From Gordonia pseudamarae (lineage in GTDB: Bacteria; Actinomycetota; Actinomycetes; Mycobacteriales; Mycobacteriaceae), in NCBI RefSeq assembly GCF_025273675.1, contig NZ_CP045809.1, positions 4,526,001 to 4,590,000 on the forward strand: a DNA stretch of 64,000 nucleotides, given 5' to 3'. The translations under genes were made by a program, and so were the position numbers. The notes beneath the pieces were generated by a model. That model was not told where the DNA came from and ran no database searches. It saw only the letters and a list, made by a program, of their open reading frames with translations. Positions 57,429 to 64,000 of the stretch are shown in pieces; the stretch's first letter is position 1; every line of letters starts with the position of its first letter.

Positions 57429-57498
57429 CAGCCTCCCGAATCACAGCCTCCCGAACCGCCGCACCCCGAACCGCCGCACTCCGAACCGCCGCCCGGGC
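57429..57498 (+). repeat. 15-bp tandem repeats downstream of nfo
   Basis: Two units CACAGCCTCCCGAAY (57429, 57444), then two CGCCGCAYYCCGAAC units (57459, 57474) and a partial fifth, all in 15-bp register. They begin 19 bases after the nfo stop and encode no obvious gene, possibly the decayed tail of a longer reading frame. Confidence 0.75.
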
Positions 57499-57611
57499 GC
57501 CCATCCGGCCGGCCGAGAACCGCGCCGGTCGGGCACCTGCGCCGCGGGGCCGGCCCTCCCCGTTCGGCGTCGTTCGGCACAAAAGACCGATATGCCATAC
57601 AGAAAATTAAC

Positions 57612-57695
57612 CGCTAACAAAAGTTAGCGCTATCACAAAGCTACGACTTGTAGCACATACTCTTCGGGGGTAAACTGAGGTTACTGGCGAGTAAC
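57612..57695 (+). promoter_or_regulatory. three inverted repeats upstream of fadE5
   Basis: CGCTAAC-AAAA-GTTAGCG (57612-57629), GCTAC-N5-GTAGC (57640-57654) and GTTACT-GGCG-AGTAAC (57680-57695). All have perfect arms and lie in the AT-richer 180 bases before the fadE5 start at 57783, as expected for promoter operators, probably of TetR-family fatty-acid regulators. Inferred. Confidence 0.6.
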
Positions 57696-57782
57696 TTAGG
57701 TGGCTTGAGTCGTTCCGGTGTACCGACCACCAACCCTCGCTCCTGCCCACAAAAGCAGTAACACCCCAGATAGGAACCACAC

Positions 57783-59618
57783 ATGGGTCACTACAAGAGC
57801 AACCTGCGTGATCTGCAGTTCAACCTGTTCGAATTCCTCAACCTGGAACAGGTCCTCACCGACGGCGACTTCGGCGACCTCGACAAAGAGACCGCCCTCG
57901 ACATGCTGCGCGAGGTCCGCACCCTCGCCGAAGGACCCATCGCCGAATCCTTCGCCGACGCCGATCGCAACCCGCCGGTCTTCGACCCCGAGACCCACTC
58001 GGTCACCGTTCCGGAAAGCTTCAAGAAATCCTACAACGCCTTCATTGAAGCCGGCTGGGACAAGATCGGCCTGCACGAAGAGCTCGACGGCCTGCCCGCC
58101 CCACGCTCGCTGTACTGGGCCATCGGCGAAATGATCCTCGGCGCCAACCCCGCCGTCTTCATGTACGCCGCCGGCTCCGGCTTCGCCAACATCTTCTTCA
58201 ACCAGGCCACCGACGAGCAGAAGAAGTGGGCCGCCATCTGCGCCGAACGCGGCTGGGGCTCCACCATGGTGCTCACCGAGCCCGACGCCGGCTCCGACGT
58301 CGGCGCCGGCCGCACCAAGGCCGTCGAGCAGGAGGACGGCACCTGGCACATCGACGGAGTGAAGCGCTTCATCACCTCCGGCGACCAGGACATGACCGAG
58401 AACATCTTCCACCTCGTGCTCGCCCGCCCCGAAGGCGCCGGCCCCGGCACCAAGGGACTGTCGCTGTTCTTCGTCCCCAAGTTCCACTTCGACCACGAGA
58501 CCGGTGAACTCGGCGAACGCAACGGCGCCTTCGTCACCAACGTCGAACACAAGATGGGCCTCAAGGTCTCCGCCACCTGTGAGGTCACCTTCGGCCAGCA
58601 CGGCATCCCCGCCAAGGGCTGGCTCGTCGGCGAGGTCCACAAGGGCATCGCGCAGATGTTCGAGGTCATCGAACACGCCCGCATGATGGTGGGCACCAAG
58701 GCCATCTCGACCCTGTCGACCGGCTACCTCAACGCCCTCGACTACGCCAAGGAACGCGTCCAGGGCGCCGACCTCACCCAGATGACCGACAAGGCCGCCC
58801 CGCGCGTCACCATCACCCACCACCCGGACGTACGCCGTTCGCTGATGACCCAGAAGGCATACGCCGAAGGCCTGCGCGCGGTCTACCTGTACACCGCCTC
58901 GCACCAGGACGCCGTCGCCGCCAAGATCGTCTCCGGCGCCGACGCCGACCTCGCGCACCGCGTCAACGACCTGCTGCTGCCCATCGTCAAGGGCGTCGGC
59001 TCCGAACGCGCCTACGCCGCCCTCAGCCACGAATCGCTGCAGACCTTCGGCGGATCCGGCTTCCTGCAGGACTACCCGATCGAGCAGTACATCCGCGACG
59101 CCAAGATCGACTCGCTGTACGAAGGAACCACCGCCATCCAGGCGCAGGACTTCTTCTTCCGCAAGATCGTCCGCGACCGCGGCCAGGCATTCGCCCACGT
59201 CGCCGGCCAGATCCAGCAGTTCCTCGACGCCGAAGCCGGCAACGGCCGGCTCAAGGCCGAACGCACCCTGCTCAAGACCGCCATGGACGACGTACAGGCC
59301 ATGACCGGCTCGCTCACCGCGACGCTCATGTCCGCGCAGGAAGACCCCAAGCAGCTCTACAAGGTGGGCCTGGGCTCGGTGCGCTACCTGATGGCCGTCG
59401 GCGACCTGCTCATCGGCTGGCTGCTGCTGCGCCAGGCCGAGATCGCCCTCACCAAGCTCGACGAAGGCGCAACCGGCGACGACAAATCGTTCTACGAGGG
59501 CAAGGTGGCCGTGGCATCGTTCTTCGCCAAGAACATGCTGCCGCTGCTCACCTCCGTGCGGGTCACCGTCGAGAACGTCGACAACGACATCATGGAGCTC
59601 GACGAAGCCGCCTTCTGA
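57783..59618 (+). CDS. fadE5: acyl-CoA dehydrogenase FadE5
   Basis: A 611-residue FAD enzyme of the long acyl-CoA dehydrogenase type, the same length as M. tuberculosis FadE5 (Rv0244c), with very high similarity throughout. [17 protein letters not shown] opens the extra N-terminal domain; [13 protein letters not shown] and [14 protein letters not shown] are the FAD/substrate blocks; the catalytic Glu is in [14 protein letters not shown]. It performs the first oxidation of beta-oxidation on a broad range of acyl-CoAs. ATG start at 57783. Three inverted repeats lie upstream and a strong terminator follows. Confidence 0.97.
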   Translation: MGHYKSNLRDLQFNLFEFLNLEQVLTDGDFGDLDKETALDMLREVRTLAEGPIAESFADADRNPPVFDPETHSVTVPESFKKSYNAFIEAGWDKIGLHEELDGLPAPRSLYWAIGEMILGANPAVFMYAAGSGFANIFFNQATDEQKKWAAICAERGWGSTMVLTEPDAGSDVGAGRTKAVEQEDGTWHIDGVKRFITSGDQDMTENIFHLVLARPEGAGPGTKGLSLFFVPKFHFDHETGELGERNGAFVTNVEHKMGLKVSATCEVTFGQHGIPAKGWLVGEVHKGIAQMFEVIEHARMMVGTKAISTLSTGYLNALDYAKERVQGADLTQMTDKAAPRVTITHHPDVRRSLMTQKAYAEGLRAVYLYTASHQDAVAAKIVSGADADLAHRVNDLLLPIVKGVGSERAYAALSHESLQTFGGSGFLQDYPIEQYIRDAKIDSLYEGTTAIQAQDFFFRKIVRDRGQAFAHVAGQIQQFLDAEAGNGRLKAERTLLKTAMDDVQAMTGSLTATLMSAQEDPKQLYKVGLGSVRYLMAVGDLLIGWLLLRQAEIALTKLDEGATGDDKSFYEGKVAVASFFAKNMLPLLTSVRVTVENVDNDIMELDEAAF

Positions 59619-59663
59619 CACCAGAAGAACCCCAAGGAAGAACCACCGGGAAGAACTGAACAG

Positions 59664-59703
59664 ACAGGAATCCACCCCGCCGCTCGGCGGGGTGGATTCC
59701 TGT
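59664..59703 (+). terminator. intrinsic terminator after fadE5
   Basis: Perfect 19-bp arms (59664-59682 and 59685-59703) with a two-base loop, followed by TTTTC on the plus strand. Confidence 0.92.
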
Positions 59704-59724
59704 TTTCGGGACAGTCGCCGACGA

Positions 59725-60501
59725 CTACTTCGGAGGCATCCGGATGCCGCCGTCGACGCGGACGACCTCGGCGTTCATGTACGAGTTCACGGTGAGCTCG
59801 ACAACCATCGAGGCCAGCTCATCGGGGGTGCCGAGACGTCGCGGGAACAGGACGTTCTTGCCCAGGTTCGCCTTGAACTCCTTGGAGTCCTCCTCCGGAC
59901 CGTAGATCGGGGTGTCGATCAGGCCGGGCATAATGGTATTCACGCGGATGCCGACGGCCGACAGGTCGCGGGCGATCGGCACGGTCATGCCGTTGATGGC
60001 GCCCTTGGACGCCGAGTACGACACCTGTCCGATCTGACCCTCCACGCCGGCGACGCTGGAGATGTTGACGATCGAGCCACGCTCGCCGTCGGCAAGGGGC
60101 TCGGTGCGGCTGATCGCGGTGGCGCCGAGCCGGATGAAGTCGAACGTGCCGAAGACGTTGACGCTGGTGACCTTCTTGAAGAACTCCAGGTTGTGCGCCG
60201 AATCGTAGTTGCCGTCCTTGCCGATGGTCCGCTGCGCCCAGCCGATGCCGGCCGAGTTCACCAGGATCCGGAACGTACCGATTTCCTCGGCCTTGGCGAT
60301 GGCCGCCTTGATCTGTTCCGAGTCGGTGACGTCGACGCTGATGAAGACGCCGTCGATCTCCTTGGCGATTGCCTCGCCCTTCTCAGCGTTCATGTCGGCG
60401 ACGACGACCTTGACACCCCTGGCAGCCAGGGCGCGTGCCGAGGCGGCACCAATACCCGACGCACCGCCGGTGACGATTGCACTTGCTCCGTTGATATCCA
60501 C
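59725..60501 (-). CDS. SDR family dehydrogenase (3-hydroxyacyl-CoA dehydrogenase type II-like)
   Basis: A 258-residue classical SDR. INGASAIVTGGASGIG gives the cofactor loop, with D following strand 2 (VVADMN) favouring NAD. NSAGIGWAQRT, a Ser in NISSVAG and the Y-x3-K in VSYSASKGA complete the active site. It resembles the HSD10/type II 3-hydroxyacyl-CoA dehydrogenase branch, which would suit beta-oxidation next to fadE5. GTG at 60501 aligns with the family start; a GTG at 60540 would add 13 atypical residues. Confidence 0.9.
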   Translation of the reverse strand: MDINGASAIVTGGASGIGAASARALAARGVKVVVADMNAEKGEAIAKEIDGVFISVDVTDSEQIKAAIAKAEEIGTFRILVNSAGIGWAQRTIGKDGNYDSAHNLEFFKKVTSVNVFGTFDFIRLGATAISRTEPLADGERGSIVNISSVAGVEGQIGQVSYSASKGAINGMTVPIARDLSAVGIRVNTIMPGLIDTPIYGPEEDSKEFKANLGKNVLFPRRLGTPDELASMVVELTVNSYMNAEVVRVDGGIRMPPK

Positions 60502-60620
60502 GATCCGTAGGGTAGCCGGTCTTTCTATGAACTGGAACACGTACTACTTACTGTTGCCCTTTCGTCACTGCTGACCTGGGGAAACGCATGGATCACGACA
60601 CACCCCCTCCGCACCTGCCG

Positions 60621-60654
60621 CCCTACACCGACCGAACGCACGGTCGGTGTAGGG
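60621..60654. promoter_or_regulatory. 14-bp-arm inverted repeat between divergent SDR genes
   Basis: CCCTACACCGACCG and its exact complement around AACGCA. It is upstream of both the minus-strand SDR (start 60501) and the plus-strand SDR (60742). The ACCGACCG-N-CGGTCGGT character is typical of TetR-family operators. Position between divergent starts argues against a terminator. Confidence 0.65.
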
Positions 60655-60741
60655 CGCCTGATGCCGGTTCCCTACAATTGACACCCGGGGCGCCCCCTAT
60701 TCCCGGGTCTCGCCTCACCACGAACGTTAAGGAGATCACTC

Positions 60742-61512
60742 ATGTCGGCTGTACTCGACCTGTTTCGGCTCGACGGCCGAGTGGCGGTGGTGACCGGCGC
60801 GTCCAGCGGACTGGGCGTGTCCTTCGCCGGCGCGCTCGCCGATGCCGGTGCCGACCTCGTGCTCGCCGCCCGTCGTATCGACAGGCTCGAAGAGACCAAG
60901 AAGGTCGTCGAGGCCAAGGGTCGGCGCGCGATCACCGTCGCCTGCGACGTCGCCGACCCGCAGGCCTGTGCCGACGTCGCGACCGCCGCCGTCGAGAACT
61001 TCGGCCGCCTGGACATCCTCGTCAACAACGCCGGCATCTCCGACGCGGTGCCCGCCGCCAAGGAGACCGCCGACGAGTTCGACCGCGTCGTCACGATCAA
61101 CCTCAACGGCACCTTCTACATGGCGCAGGCCTGTGCGCGCGCGATGACCGACGGCGGCTCGATCATCAACATCGCCAGCGTTCTCGGCCTGACCAGCATC
61201 ATGATGCCGCACGCCGCATACGCCTCCAGCAAGGCCGGCGTCATCGGACTGACCCGCGAACTGGCCCAGCAGTGGTCCGGCCGCAAGGGAATCCGCGTCA
61301 ATGCGATCGCCCCCGGATACTTCGCCTCCGAGATGACCAGCGGGCTGATCGACGGCGGCTACGCGGACAAGTTCGTCATCCCGCGTACCCTGTTCGGCAG
61401 GCTCGGCAACGAGGGCGAACTCAACCCGGCGCTGATCTTCCTCGCCTCCGACGCCAGCAGCTACGTCACCGGAATCACCCTCCCCGTCGACGGGGGCATC
61501 CTCACCAACTGA
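60742..61512 (+). CDS. SDR family oxidoreductase (FabG-like)
   Basis: A 256-residue classical SDR. LFRLDGRVAVVTGASSGLG carries the TGxxxGxG motif, R follows strand 2 (LAARRID), favouring NADP, NNAG is in ILVNNAGIS, the catalytic Ser is in NIASVLG and Y-x3-K in AAYASSKAG. It probably reduces a 3-oxoacyl or similar ketone. AAGGAG lies upstream of the ATG. In M. tuberculosis fabG4 lies next to fadA2-fadE5, but orthology to it is not clear because FabG4 is longer. Confidence 0.9.
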   Translation: MSAVLDLFRLDGRVAVVTGASSGLGVSFAGALADAGADLVLAARRIDRLEETKKVVEAKGRRAITVACDVADPQACADVATAAVENFGRLDILVNNAGISDAVPAAKETADEFDRVVTINLNGTFYMAQACARAMTDGGSIINIASVLGLTSIMMPHAAYASSKAGVIGLTRELAQQWSGRKGIRVNAIAPGYFASEMTSGLIDGGYADKFVIPRTLFGRLGNEGELNPALIFLASDASSYVTGITLPVDGGILTN

Positions 61513-61608
61513 GCATCCCCCAGACCTGGTAGCCCCAGACCGCGTAGCCACAAGCTGGTACAGAACATCGGGCTCACCGATGTCGACGACATCGGCCGTG
61601 CCCCTTAT

Positions 61609-63300
61609 CTACGTGCAGCGCACTATCGGCTCCGGATCGTATTTCACTGTCCGGGTGTGTCTGCTGATCTCGGCACCCGACTTCGCGTCGGTGACCACCC
61701 GGGTGTCCGAGGTGGTGAAACCTTTCGAGCCGTTGCCGGGAATGCAGTTATCACCCTTGGGCAGGGTGATCTTCTCCGGATTGGTGTACTTCGATCGACT
61801 ACCGGTGATCGACTGCACCTCAACGGTTTTGGTGCTCCACAGGCGGACTGTCACCGCGCTCGGCGACCAGTCGGTGTCGATGACGATGCCGTGGTCGGTG
61901 TTGTTGCGGAAGACCAGATCGATGGCACCGTCGAACACCGTCGCCTCCCGTGCCTCCGGATAGCGCGAGATGTAATAGGAATGCTCGGTGTGGTCCACGT
62001 CTTCGAGCCCGGCGAAGTACGCTGCGTTGTACAGCGTGGTGGCGAACTGTGAAATGCCGCCGCCCACCGCCTTCGACGTGCGACCGTGGTCGATGATCGT
62101 CGAGGTCACATAGCCCTGCGCCGACCCCCGGGTGCCGGTATATCCGTTCAGCGAGAACGACTCACCGGGCAACACCACCGCACCGTCGACGGACTGCGCG
62201 ACCAGCCGGATGTTCTCCCCCGAGGCCTCGGCGAATCCGCCGGTGGTGAACTCGCTGACGACCTCACCGACCCCGAGGCCCTCCGCCTTGGCGGTGGTCA
62301 GTTTCGGCTTCCGCACCTCATAGACGACATCGACGGATCGACGCGCACCCGGATCGGTGGTGGTCGCCGTCTTCGTGATCTTGCCGAGCGTCTTGGTCCA
62401 GTCGATGCGCGCGCCGACACGGGAGGGCACCACCTGGGGCCGGCCGCCCGAGAGCGTGAACGTCGCGTCGACGGGGGCCTTGACGGTCGCGGCCAGTCCC
62501 GGACCGAACGACTTCACGGCGGCCTTCTGATCGATGCTCGCCGTCAGGCCGCCCTTGCCGTCGGCGACGAAGGTGAGAACGTCACCGAGTTGTACCGGGG
62601 TGATGGACGCCCGGACCCCGCCGCTGCCGTTGAGCACGATCGGCCCCGCCATCGCGGTGGCCGCCACCCCGTCGCGGGTGACACGCACCGTCTCCGCCGA
62701 CACCGTCGGCGCGAACTGCTCGGTCGGCAGCATCACCGGCTCCCCGAGCAGCCAACCCGCCCGCAATGCCTCGGGAACCCGATCGCGGGCGATCCGCCGG
62801 CCGGCCGAGGGCAGATCGGCCACCGGCCTGCCCTTGGAGAAATGAACCCCACCCTCGACCGCCGACAACTCCATCTGTGTGCGCCGGGAGTCGAGGGTGG
62901 CGTCGAGAACCTCGCGGTCGACGGTGACCACCGGCACGATTTCCCGGTCACGACCCGCCAGCCCCACGAGCCGCCGCACCGGGTTGACCGGCTGATCGCG
63001 CAGAAGCTCCAGAGTCGCATCGGCGTCGAACGTCAGACCCAGCGACTTGGCCGTGACCTTCACCTCACCCCGCGGCGTGACTATCGTCACAGGCTGATCG
63101 GCACGGAGGGCGAGCTGATCGAGCACCGAACGCGCCTCGGTCGGAGACAGATTACCCGCGTCCAGCCCGACGACAGTTGCGCCACGGGCCGTCTTGCCAT
63201 GGGTAACCAGCAGGTCAACACCCACGATGAGGATGCCGACGAACAAGATCCCGAGCACGGCATGCACACCGGCCCGAATCGCCACCCCTCTGCTCACCAC
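61609..63300 (-). CDS. VanW family envelope protein
   Basis: About 563 residues. One N-terminal transmembrane helix (AVLGILFVGILIVGVDLL) is followed by two putative peptidoglycan-binding repeats (for example LSPTEARSVLDQLALRADQP), then the VanW domain: GGFAEASGENIRLVAQSVDG, GYVTSTIIDHGRTSKAVGGG, SQFATTLYNAAYFAG and HSYYISRYPEAREAT, with a G5-like C-terminus. The role in peptidoglycan is not established. No ATG is available. Two adjacent GTGs (63300, 63297) are plausible starts; the frame continues to 63435 with a very Arg-rich segment that may be real. Confidence 0.88.
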   Translation of the reverse strand: MVSRGVAIRAGVHAVLGILFVGILIVGVDLLVTHGKTARGATVVGLDAGNLSPTEARSVLDQLALRADQPVTIVTPRGEVKVTAKSLGLTFDADATLELLRDQPVNPVRRLVGLAGRDREIVPVVTVDREVLDATLDSRRTQMELSAVEGGVHFSKGRPVADLPSAGRRIARDRVPEALRAGWLLGEPVMLPTEQFAPTVSAETVRVTRDGVAATAMAGPIVLNGSGGVRASITPVQLGDVLTFVADGKGGLTASIDQKAAVKSFGPGLAATVKAPVDATFTLSGGRPQVVPSRVGARIDWTKTLGKITKTATTTDPGARRSVDVVYEVRKPKLTTAKAEGLGVGEVVSEFTTGGFAEASGENIRLVAQSVDGAVVLPGESFSLNGYTGTRGSAQGYVTSTIIDHGRTSKAVGGGISQFATTLYNAAYFAGLEDVDHTEHSYYISRYPEAREATVFDGAIDLVFRNNTDHGIVIDTDWSPSAVTVRLWSTKTVEVQSITGSRSKYTNPEKITLPKGDNCIPGNGSKGFTTSDTRVVTDAKSGAEISRHTRTVKYDPEPIVRCT

Positions 63301-63440
63301 ACCAACGTATCGTGTCCGGCTGCCTTGCCGCCGCCGCCGGCGAGCGCGCGGGCCGCCCCGACGGGGACGGACCTGTCGCGAAACGGCGCGTCGCTTTTCG
63401 GGGAAACGTGAATTAGAAGGAAAAGTAGCGTACAAATATG

Positions 63441-63494
63441 GGTAGTCCCGACCAGCTGCCAGACCCCCGACCCGGCAGATTGGTCGGGACTACC
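63441..63494 (-). terminator. hairpin between fadA2 and the VanW gene
   Basis: GGTAGTCCCGACCA (63441-63454) pairs exactly with 63481-63494, and CTGCC / GGCAG extend the stem inward. On the plus side TTATTTT follows; on the minus side CATATTTG. It lies 51 bases past the thiolase stop. Confidence 0.82.
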
Positions 63495-63544
63495 TTATTT
63501 TCCGGGGCATCAGCCTCGCGGGCTCAGGCGTACGCCGAGATCGA

Positions 63545-64000
63545 TCATCCCTCGATGATCGCGGTAACGCCCTGACCGCCGGCGGCGCAGATGGAGATCA
63601 GCGCACGTCCGCCGCCGTTCTCGGCGATCTGCTTCGCCGCCTGGGCGACGATGCGTCCGCCGGTGGCGGCGAACGGGTGGCCGGCGGCCAACGACGAGCC
63701 GTTGACGTTGAGCTTGGCGCGGTCGATCGAGCCGAGCGCCCGGTCCAGACCCAGCCGCTCCTTGCAGTAGGTCTCCGACTCCCACGCGGCCAGGGTGCAC
63801 AGCACAACCGAGGCGAAGGCCTCGTGGATCTCGTAGAAGTCGAAGTCCTGCAGGGTCAGGCCGTTGCGCTCGAGCAACCGCGGCACCGCGTAGGTGGGCG
63901 CCATCAGCAGGCCGTCGGGACCGTTCACGTAGTCGACGGCCGCGGTTTCGCTGTCGACGAAGTAGGCGAGGACCGGCAGGCCCTTGTCCTTGGCCCATTC
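63545..64000 (-). CDS. fadA2: acetyl-CoA C-acyltransferase (FadA2-like thiolase), C-terminal part
   Basis: The frame is open to the last base of the window, so the N-terminal two thirds lie beyond it; about 151 residues are visible. NVNGSSLAAGHPFAATGGR holds the catalytic His and ISICAAGGQGVTAIIEG the second catalytic Cys. DFYEIHEAFASVVL is the conserved 'NEAF'-type block with H-E-A-F. Similarity to M. tuberculosis FadA2 (Rv0243) is strong, and FadA2 is a neighbour of FadE5 there too. It ends beta-oxidation by thiolysis. Confidence 0.94.
   Translation of the reverse strand, partial: EWAKDKGLPVLAYFVDSETAAVDYVNGPDGLLMAPTYAVPRLLERNGLTLQDFDFYEIHEAFASVVLCTLAAWESETYCKERLGLDRALGSIDRAKLNVNGSSLAAGHPFAATGGRIVAQAAKQIAENGGGRALISICAAGGQGVTAIIEG

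Noticed and set aside
57696..59675. Long open frame opposite fadE5
   Set aside because: Low-complexity Val/Gly/Leu shadow of a real, highly conserved gene on the other strand.

Overview
The window is GC-rich DNA with densely packed genes and short intergenic gaps. Its gene content points to a mycolic-acid actinobacterium (order Mycobacteriales), most likely Gordonia or a close relative. The pointers are ClpC1, a Lsr2-family protein, a VirR-like LytR_C protein, a DUF3263 protein, a 611-residue FadE5-type acyl-CoA dehydrogenase, a FadA2-type thiolase and a mycobacterial-type SodC. The stretch 34.4-48.5 kb follows the M. tuberculosis order Rv0433-sodC-virR-Rv0430 / def-Rv0428c-xthA ... thiC-thiD, with extra genes inserted. 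The genus is inferred from gene content only.

Region by region. 1-10.3 kb is an oxidative catabolism block: the end of a Baeyer-Villiger-type flavin monooxygenase, two acyl-CoA ligases, a TetR regulator, a Rieske oxygenase, a cytochrome P450, an SDR and an aldehyde dehydrogenase. Most of these genes have their own hairpin, so they look like a co-located regulon rather than one operon. 10.7-20.8 kb holds envelope and secreted functions (LVIVD-repeat protein plus DUF305 protein, membrane acyltransferase, SGNH hydrolase, small secreted protein, lytic transglycosylase) around clpC1. 21.0-34.0 kb holds purine genes (purS, purQ, purC, purB), peptidases, a glutathione peroxidase, two tandem marR-MFS efflux modules, a Lsr2 paralogue and a SelW-like protein. 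34.1-41.4 kb is the conserved ybdK-sodC-virR-DUF3263 / def-GNAT-xthA block, with a membrane-anchored barnase-type RNase and its barstar-like inhibitor inserted. 41.4-45.1 kb is a compact iron-uptake locus (N-hydroxylase, salicylate synthase, siderophore-interacting reductase) with an IdeR-type box. 45.8-48.5 kb is a TPP riboswitch followed by thiC and thiD. 48.6-57.4 kb is mixed: HAD hydrolase, the remnant of a dimethylglycine/sarcosine dehydrogenase beside a BCCT betaine-type transporter, two uncharacterised proteins, a thioesterase, HdeD- and PAP2-type membrane proteins and endonuclease IV. 57.8-64.0 kb is fatty-acid metabolism (fadE5, two SDRs, the end of fadA2) with a VanW-family envelope protein.

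Regulatory signals and repeats are unusually readable. There are three exact TGTGA-N6-TCACA (CRP/GlxR-type) sites, an IdeR-type box, a TPP riboswitch, a MtrA-like direct repeat, a perfect 70-bp palindrome, a 102-bp inverted repeat element, a short sequence dispersed in three unrelated genes, and many 15-, 17-, 19- and 27-bp tandem repeats. No tRNA, rRNA, CRISPR array, insertion sequence or prophage was seen.
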